Below, piece after piece: positions 58,598-64,000 of a DNA stretch of 64,000 nt. Each line of letters starts with the position of its first letter. The stretch's first letter is position 1. Source of the DNA: an uncultured Lachnospiraceae bacterium (GTDB taxonomy: Bacteria; Bacillota; Clostridia; Lachnospirales; Lachnospiraceae). Location of the stretch: positions 62,001 to 126,000 of the forward strand of contig CALGVA010000067.1 of assembly GCA_937920345.1 (NCBI GenBank), given 5' to 3'. The notes under the pieces were generated by a model. That model was not told where the DNA came from. It ran no database searches and was given only the letters and a program-made list of their open reading frames with translations. Both the position numbers and the translations under genes were made by a program.

Positions 58598-59269
58598 TTA
58601 CTTTGTCTCGCTCTGACCGCCTCTCACATGACGGAACCCAAGATTAAAGGGTTTCATCTGATCACCTGACTGTCCAGAGCCGCTACTTGTTGCTGTTGCA
58701 AAATTGGGGAGTGCCTGCTGCCCGGTCTGATCATTATTGATTTGATATTCTCCACCACCCGGCTGTTCCTCTGTGACGAACGATGCCGCATCGGATGTCT
58801 TTTGATCCTCTAACCATTTTTCTGCACCAACAAATGTGCCGTCTTTCAACTGAAATTTCTGTTTATCGAACTCAGCCATCATTCCTACCTTTGCTGCATT
58901 GGAAGAGAACTTGACACCGCTGAAGAACATATCTTTCTGATGTGCGTAGTCCTGTTCTTCCATCTGTTTCTTCAATGCCGCTGTGTCTTTTTCATACTTT
59001 TTCTCCCAATCCGTGACGGACTTTTTGATACCATCCACATCCATATCCTTGTAGGACTGGATCTCGTTGTTGGCGTCCTCGAGCTGTTTCTTCACACCGG
59101 AAAGTTCTGAAACTTTAGCGTCAAACTTTTCCTTCGCTACATAAGCACCCTCCGACAGATCTGCGAAGCGAACGTGATCTTTCTTGTCCGCAATCTTTCC
59201 GTTCACTTCGTTCAGCTTCTCTTCCACCTGAGCATACAGCTCTTCTCCACACAATTCCTTTAATGTCAT
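58598..59269 (-). CDS. Capsid scaffolding protein (GP20-like)
   Basis: 223 residues. ATG at 59269 behind AAAGGAAAAG; an in-frame start at 59422 would add residues unlike the family. MTLKELCGEELYAQVEEKLN, then a long coiled coil (VKKQLEDANNEIQSYKDMD) and DFDKQKFQLKDGT-like FDKQKFQLKDGTF. Directs capsid assembly and is removed later. Confidence 0.85.
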   Translation of the reverse strand: MTLKELCGEELYAQVEEKLNEVNGKIADKKDHVRFADLSEGAYVAKEKFDAKVSELSGVKKQLEDANNEIQSYKDMDVDGIKKSVTDWEKKYEKDTAALKKQMEEQDYAHQKDMFFSGVKFSSNAAKVGMMAEFDKQKFQLKDGTFVGAEKWLEDQKTSDAASFVTEEQPGGGEYQINNDQTGQQALPNFATATSSGSGQSGDQMKPFNLGFRHVRGGQSETK

Positions 59270-59404
59270 GTCTTTTCCTTTCCTTTCGGCGGCTGCTTGC
59301 CGTCTCACCGACTGATTTTTTTCCCATGTCGGACAGGGATATTTCCGGAGCAGTTTTAATGTCATGACCGATTCTCGGACAAGGTTTATGCCGCTACTTG
59401 CAGC

Positions 59405-59438
59405 AAAAAAAGACAGTGCCATAAAATTGAAACTGCCT
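59405..59438 (-). terminator. Terminator-like hairpin before the scaffold gene
   Basis: AGGCAGT...ACTGTCT (7 bp, one G-U) followed by TTTTTT on the minus strand, between the 68-codon gene and the scaffold. Confidence 0.55.
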
Positions 59439-59486
59439 CTCTTTATTCACACATATTCAGTTGTAAAAAATCCTCTGGTTGCGTTT

Positions 59487-59693
59487 TTATAGCGTTCCAG
59501 AGGTAGAATTATAGGTTTTCTTTGCTGAAAAACTCTTTATGATTTCCTGTCTGAATATCAAAAGTGCCTCTCTATCCTCGTAACGGCATCCGTATTCTTT
59601 TTCATACCTTTTACCGTCAAACATGAATATGAATCTGTCTGTTTCCAGACCTTCAGGCAATCTCTTGACTAACCTGATTTGTTTCGATGCAAT
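59487..59693 (-). CDS. Small protein with probable ATT start (68 aa)
   Basis: The frame ASKQIRLVKRLPEGLETDRF...YGCRYEDREALLIFRQEII has normal phage codon use and amino-acid make-up, but no ATG or GTG, and its only TTG lies 11 codons in. AGGAGG sits 8 bases before an ATT (59691-59693), suggesting ATT initiation. It follows the minor capsid gene by 12 bases. Function unknown. Confidence 0.5.
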   Translation of the reverse strand: MASKQIRLVKRLPEGLETDRFIFMFDGKRYEKEYGCRYEDREALLIFRQEIIKSFSAKKTYNSTSGTL

Positions 59694-59705
59694 TTCAACC
59701 GCCTC

Positions 59706-60944
59706 CTATCCATTCATTGCTCTCCTATTCGCCCATACAGCTTTCATGCTGGTGCTTCTGTCAAATGAAACTATATTTCCGTAATCATCTCTTACTGCGT
59801 GTACCTGAGTTCTGGACGTGTCTACCTCCCGGTTCGTAGCCTGACAAAATTCCTGCATTTTCTTTTCATGTTGCTTAAGCCGCACTGAGCGAACCTGAAA
59901 ATCTTCTTTCAGGGTATTTATGGTTTCTTCATCTTGTGCGTTCTGGATTGCTGCGTTATACGCACTGAGTACCCTCTTATCTTCTCTAATGCTTCTTTCA
60001 TACTGCCTCTGTTTGGTGGAACATTCATAATCTGTCAGCGCATTTCCATTCCAGTCATACGTCCGGTTTGCAAGGTCTTCCAGATATTCTTGCGAATATG
60101 CTGGCTTTGAATATCCATCAAAGAACAGATGAAAATTATGTCTGCAATTCGCTCCGCATAGACCATCTACACTCCCATATCCCGTACTGCTCTCAAATTC
60201 AGCATACTCTTTTGATCTACCACTTCGACTGAATATCTTTCCTTGCCAGTCTTGATGTGAAGGTCTTGCCCCCATATGTGCTGTAGTCTCTACGAGATCA
60301 CATTCCATTTCATCCGCATACATCATAGTCAGCTTTCCAGCAGTTTGATTAACCGCTGTCAGAACATTCATTCTTATCGCAGAATCAATCTTACCGACTG
60401 CTCCGCTTGCATATTGTACTTCAAGCCCATTAACTGCAACTGACTGTATGGCATTCTTGATTGCCTGATTGTACGGCATGGCTCCTGTGGCTACTTGCAT
60501 ATAAGCAAGGTTCACTGCTTCGAGATAGGCTTGCTGTGTCTTAACGGCAGATGTCAGCGTCAGATTTCTAAGATTACCGTTGGTCTTTTCTATCGTAGCT
60601 GCCAATAACTGAGACATCTGAGGTGACTGGTTTATACCTATCGGGGTCAATCCAGCCATCTTTGCAATATCATTTTCATACCGGATGTTCTGAACGGCAG
60701 CATCATTGAATAAATGCCTGACATACTTTTCGGAATACCCTGACGCTGCTGCTATATCACGAATGAGGTCTTCCTGCAAATATCCGCACTCCTGAAGCTG
60801 CTTCATTTGCCAGTTGGAGGTTTCTGTAATCCTCCCATACTTTACAATCCGCTTCGACATATCCTGAACTGCAGATGTATTTAAGGCATCGTACAAGTCG
60901 ACAATATCGCCCGTACATCCTGCAAGATATTCTGGTGTCAGCAT
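59706..60944 (-). CDS. Phage minor capsid protein (Phage_min_cap2 type)
   Basis: 412 residues, helical N-terminus and a C-terminal domain with TTAHMGARPSHQDWQGKIFS, STGYGSVDGLCGANCRHNF and FDGYSKPAYSQEYLEDLANR. These are the signature of minor capsid protein 2/MuF-like proteins bound to the portal. It follows the portal gene by 12 bases. The H..ARPSHQ..G and CRH residues match the conserved core. Confidence 0.92.
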   Translation of the reverse strand: MLTPEYLAGCTGDIVDLYDALNTSAVQDMSKRIVKYGRITETSNWQMKQLQECGYLQEDLIRDIAAASGYSEKYVRHLFNDAAVQNIRYENDIAKMAGLTPIGINQSPQMSQLLAATIEKTNGNLRNLTLTSAVKTQQAYLEAVNLAYMQVATGAMPYNQAIKNAIQSVAVNGLEVQYASGAVGKIDSAIRMNVLTAVNQTAGKLTMMYADEMECDLVETTAHMGARPSHQDWQGKIFSRSGRSKEYAEFESSTGYGSVDGLCGANCRHNFHLFFDGYSKPAYSQEYLEDLANRTYDWNGNALTDYECSTKQRQYERSIREDKRVLSAYNAAIQNAQDEETINTLKEDFQVRSVRLKQHEKKMQEFCQATNREVDTSRTQVHAVRDDYGNIVSFDRSTSMKAVWANRRAMNG

Positions 60945-60956
60945 ATAACCACCCCA

Positions 60957-62390
60957 CTATTCTTCCGGTGGAAATGGAGTCTTCGGCTGCTCTGGTATCA
61001 AGTCTAATGCCTCTTTTTCCGTGATACCGTAATACCACGAATAAAACTTTTCCAATTTCAACTTTCCGGCTACAACTTGCCCCCACCTTCTTTGATACTC
61101 AATATCTATGTCCTCAATCACGCCATCTCCCCACTCATTGCAGATTGAATATTCTCCAAACGGTGCAAGCCCATATAGTATTGCTATGACAGCCATCGAA
61201 TAGCTTAAATGTTCGAGCCCTTCATCCCATGCTGACTGTATATTACAGATTGATGAATAAGACCTCTGCTTCGATGCTTTGATTTCCGTTGCCGTCTTCT
61301 CAATATCCTGCGGCAAAGACAGCGTTCCATAGGCAAGACCACACAGCAGCTCTATCTTCTGCAAATACTGATTAAGTCCATTAAACAAGCTGTCGTCTCT
61401 GAACTGAGGAGCAAATTCTTTCAATAAAGTTTCTGTCATGCCTGTTGTATCTACCGTTTTAAACTTTCGTTCATCTCCTGTCGGCAGAATAGGATTTCCC
61501 TTCTTATCCAGTTTGAACAGATTATTACTGGCAAACACCGCCGCCTCAAGTATTCCATATTCATGTAATATTCCCGATAGTTGTTCATCAGCAATCTTTA
61601 TGAAGTCTATTGCTCTTGAATAGACGGATACTCCAAGTGGAGATGCAGGATCAACATTATTCGCCCGTGGAACTTTAACGTAGACAAATAAAGGTCTTTG
61701 CACATCATTGATAACAACCGGCTCCTCAGATAATGAAGCCCACTCAGGAACCGTACTAAGCGGAACCTGATTCTGCAAAGGATATCTTGCACTCAAAATC
61801 TCTTCGTCGCCGTAATCAAACAACTGTTCTGACCGAAACGCTCTGTTGACAACTGTATAGGTTGTTCCTTTCAGTTCGTGATGCTCCAATCTGGTATATA
61901 GGTATTTCCCTATCCTCTTTGAATCCACGAACACCGCGCCAGTAATCTCATGGTTACTGTTATACGATGTAGGCAAAAAATTCTCTGCCTGAGTGAAGTC
62001 AACCAAAATATTTCCATCACTGAAATACGGCTTCATTGCAATTCCGCCTTTTGCTGCATATACTTCTACTTTCTGTGGCAAATCCTTAATCGCTTTCTGG
62101 TACTGAGTATTCAGAAACGTAGCAAATGCGGAATTGCCAGATATCTCACTCTTCATTTCAATTGTCACAAGTCTGGCTATTTCCTCCGCTATCGTTGCCG
62201 GAATGTTCATCGGGATAACATTCTTTTCCCCACCCATCCACGGTGGTTCGTTGATATAAAGGTTTTTCCATAAATCAATAGCATCCGACATTTTTCCAGA
62301 TACAGCTATGTTCGATGCTATCTTTTCCTCCACGTGCTTTCTATTAAGCAATTTATCCACAACCTTTCTTACAAAATCTTTGATATTCAC
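60957..62390 (-). CDS. Portal protein (A118/SPP1 type)
   Basis: 477 residues. IDLWKNLYINEPPWMGG, IARLVTIEMKSEISGN, YLFPT-like ENFLPTSYNSNHEITGAVFVD and RPLFVYVKVPRANNVDPASPLGVS are typical of Listeria A118-type portals. The C-terminal DIEYQRRWGQVVAGKLKLEKFY and WYYGITEKEALDLIP close the clip. Forms the dodecameric DNA entry ring. Starts 3 bases after the terminase stop. Confidence 0.93.
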   Translation of the reverse strand: MNIKDFVRKVVDKLLNRKHVEEKIASNIAVSGKMSDAIDLWKNLYINEPPWMGGEKNVIPMNIPATIAEEIARLVTIEMKSEISGNSAFATFLNTQYQKAIKDLPQKVEVYAAKGGIAMKPYFSDGNILVDFTQAENFLPTSYNSNHEITGAVFVDSKRIGKYLYTRLEHHELKGTTYTVVNRAFRSEQLFDYGDEEILSARYPLQNQVPLSTVPEWASLSEEPVVINDVQRPLFVYVKVPRANNVDPASPLGVSVYSRAIDFIKIADEQLSGILHEYGILEAAVFASNNLFKLDKKGNPILPTGDERKFKTVDTTGMTETLLKEFAPQFRDDSLFNGLNQYLQKIELLCGLAYGTLSLPQDIEKTATEIKASKQRSYSSICNIQSAWDEGLEHLSYSMAVIAILYGLAPFGEYSICNEWGDGVIEDIDIEYQRRWGQVVAGKLKLEKFYSWYYGITEKEALDLIPEQPKTPFPPEE

Positions 62391-62393
62391 ACA

Positions 62394-63851
62394 TTAAACA
62401 CCTCCTACCCTTTCTATATAGGCTTTCATATCTCTCTCGTAGGTGTATTCAAACGCATCCAATGAATCAATATCCGACGAACCATCATCCAGTCTTTCCA
62501 ATTCTATTTTCTTGCTATCCCAGACTGCCATTGACAGAGCCTCTGCCAAACTTTCACACTCCTCCTCTATATACAGGAATCTGTTCTGTGCATCCAGCTT
62601 AGTCTTGAGATTGATTCTATCGTTAATTCTGGCTTTGATTGCATTCCCCAACTTGATATCTCCCATAAGGTTCTCTGACAGAGCCGCTGATAAGCCTCTC
62701 ATTAACACCTGTTCTGCGTTATCGCAGTAAACGTATGTAACATATCCATAATCTTTCAAAATTCTCTGAATAAACAAAATAAAGAGGCGCGAGAGCTCTA
62801 CAGGGTCTATTTCATCCCCAAGATGCCTCTCGGACCTCAGTGCTATCAGCGTATGATATCCATCGAGATTGGTCGTTGCTACAAACGTGTGACCGGAGCC
62901 GTTGCCTCCAAAGTCAACACCTACATTGATACTTCCAAGTCTACCTTCTTTCAACCACCCCAATACAGTATTCTTCTCAACAAGGTAAGGATTTACTTTC
63001 TTTGCTGCTTCATAGTCTTCTGGCGTTCTCGCTCTCGCAAGAGCATTATTGTATGCAGCATACTTCGTAGAGAACTTAACATAGCAGAGTCCTTCCGCTA
63101 TACTTCTCTGACCGAGAATGTCTCGAATGAACCAAATACTCCCTTCATCATACTGGCTTACTATTTCAGCAATCCTTTCCGGTGGGATATTAACATTCTC
63201 ATATATTGTGAAGTGTTCATAATTGAATCCGCCGAGCAGTTTTCCTTCATCATTAAGCCTTGCATATTTGTCGATATAATCCACATATATCGGAGCTTTT
63301 GGGTGATCAGGGTTCATATCCCAGAATATCTTTCTGTTCTTGGCAGCCAACTGTCTGTTGAACGCCTCTTTAATCGTCGTATCATGGTGAAGGTTTATCT
63401 CCGTCGCTATCCACATTCCATAGGAATTACCACGGATTTTCTTGTAACTGTCGGAGTATGCCCCTCCCGCAAAAATTACGATTTTCTGCTTATAATTGGT
63501 TGCTGGTCCACTGATATACAGACAGTCGTTGCCTTTGTACTGCCCCCAATGGCTTTGCCCCCTGAATATGTATTCCAGTCCGAAACCATTTGCATCGCCG
63601 ATGTTCAGCTTGGCGTTTGCCATTGTAGAACCAGTAGCCAAATGTATCTTATCAGGTGTCGTCTTCAATTCGTGTGCAAAGGCATATATATTATCTACCG
63701 TCTTTCCCGAACGGACAGCCCCCTCTAAGATGTTAAACGTAGAATACTGGCATTTTCTGATATAGGCTTTGTGTCTTGATCCGAACTGATACGGAATAGT
63801 CTTACGTTTCCGTACTTTGACCTGATTCGTTTTCAGAGTAGATTCCAGAAT
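62394..63851 (-). CDS. Terminase large subunit (packaging ATPase/nuclease)
   Basis: About 485 residues. Walker A GAVRSGKT lies near residue 50 (LEGAVRSGKTVDN), Walker B-like GMWIATEINL near 140, and the coupling segment IFWDMNPDHPKAPIY near 170. The nuclease domain starts VGVDFGGNGSGHTFVATTN near 305 and includes VTYVYCDNAEQVLM. The frame contains no ATG, GTG or TTG before the Walker A; the best start is ATT (63849-63851) 6 bases after GGAGG, or CTG next to it. The first TTG (63668) would delete the Walker A. It overlaps the small-subunit gene by about 50 bases. Confidence 0.92.
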   Translation of the reverse strand: MLESTLKTNQVKVRKRKTIPYQFGSRHKAYIRKCQYSTFNILEGAVRSGKTVDNIYAFAHELKTTPDKIHLATGSTMANAKLNIGDANGFGLEYIFRGQSHWGQYKGNDCLYISGPATNYKQKIVIFAGGAYSDSYKKIRGNSYGMWIATEINLHHDTTIKEAFNRQLAAKNRKIFWDMNPDHPKAPIYVDYIDKYARLNDEGKLLGGFNYEHFTIYENVNIPPERIAEIVSQYDEGSIWFIRDILGQRSIAEGLCYVKFSTKYAAYNNALARARTPEDYEAAKKVNPYLVEKNTVLGWLKEGRLGSINVGVDFGGNGSGHTFVATTNLDGYHTLIALRSERHLGDEIDPVELSRLFILFIQRILKDYGYVTYVYCDNAEQVLMRGLSAALSENLMGDIKLGNAIKARINDRINLKTKLDAQNRFLYIEEECESLAEALSMAVWDSKKIELERLDDGSSDIDSLDAFEYTYERDMKAYIERVGGV

Positions 63852-64000
63852 CAGTATCCTCCAAATCTTCCACTTCGTAGAACTCCATAATCTGCTTATC
63901 TCTCCACTCGTCAGGTCGCCTGTTCTTCAACCAAAAACAAACAGCGCCAGTATCAGGCGGTACTTCATGCTCAGTTTTTCTAATTTCTGCTGGCTTCTGG
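63802..64000 (-). CDS. Terminase small subunit, C-terminal part
   Basis: The visible 65 residues include TGAVCFWLKNRRPDEWRDKQ, the hallmark of phage terminase small subunits (CFWLKNR.P..WRDK), and an acidic tail (EFYEVEDLEDTDSG). TAA at 63802-63804. The N-terminal DNA-binding half is beyond the right edge. It overlaps the large subunit start region. Confidence 0.88.
   Translation of the reverse strand, partial: QKPAEIRKTEHEVPPDTGAVCFWLKNRRPDEWRDKQIMEFYEVEDLEDTDSGIYSENESGQSTET

Larger units (their letters stand above)
24800..64000 (-). mobile_element. Siphovirus-type prophage (left end and structural, lysis, accessory genes; right end outside window)
   Basis: All genes from 63999 down to 24816 are on the minus strand in classic order: terminase, portal, capsid, tail, fibres, lysis, then accessory genes and a DGR. 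Gene spacing is tight, with many ATGA/TAATG overlaps. No integrase, repressor or replication initiator is seen, so the lysogeny and early regions must lie right of the window. The left boundary is inferred from the last phage gene (24816) and the host PilZ promoter (about 24717). Confidence 0.93.

Noticed and set aside
63660..63668. TTG at 63668 as the terminase start
   Set aside because: It would remove the GAVRSGKT Walker A, which is encoded directly upstream in the same frame.

Overview
The window reads as a Lachnospiraceae-type (Clostridia, Firmicutes) chromosome: BspA-like leucine-rich-repeat surface proteins with a class B sortase, MBG-repeat proteins, a tiny Cys/Gly-rich protein with its usual small neighbours, leuS, an EF-G paralogue, tyrA, VanZ and PilZ genes, strong AGGAGG ribosome sites and sigma-A type promoters. 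The species cannot be named from the sequence alone. About 24.7 kb is host chromosome. The rest (about 24.8 kb to beyond the right edge) is a prophage transcribed entirely on the minus strand.

Host part. 1-362: start of a 2-isopropylmalate-synthase-like enzyme. 411-1346: intracellular subtilisin-like protease. 1484-15797: cell-surface locus with a class B sortase, two LRR proteins ending in SPDTG and TPKTG type sorting signals, and a large secreted MBG-repeat protein. 16028-17337: three small plus-strand genes. 17406-24581: leuS, EF-G-like GTPase, tyrA (plus strand), VanZ and PilZ genes.

Prophage part, in transcription order (right to left): terminase small and large subunits, A118-type portal, minor capsid protein, a 68-codon ORF, scaffold, major capsid, connectors and minor capsid proteins, tail tube, Gp15 pair, zinc-finger peptide, tape measure, distal tail, Gp37-like protein, baseplate and fibre proteins (64.0-44.8 kb); small membrane proteins, holin, two-domain endolysin (44.8-41.6 kb); a convergent type I toxin/antitoxin RNA locus and an iteron-like array (41.6-41.0 kb); about 25 small accessory or early-type genes including an HNH protein, BlaI-like and XRE regulators, DUF2786, DUF5688, DUF5131, SSB and YopX (40.8-28.2 kb); and, last, a diversity-generating retroelement (DGR). 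Integrase, lysogeny repressor and replication genes are not in the window.

The main discovery is the DGR at 24.8-28.1 kb. It has two tandem variable target genes, an Avd-type accessory gene, a template repeat made almost entirely of AAC codons, a reverse transcriptase, and a translationally coupled extra ORF. Both variable repeats differ from the template only at template adenines (12 and 14 changes, none elsewhere in the core). The targets are not tail fibres but cytosolic-looking proteins with a C-type-lectin-like (DUF6273-type) C-terminus, and they sit behind a promoter/operator cassette repeated around the prophage. Other notable items are the repeated promoter plus TTACC(N4)GGTAA operator cassettes, the Hol-Tox/Fst-like RNA locus, a likely -1 frameshift gene (A AAA AAC), and a terminase gene with no ATG, GTG or TTG start.
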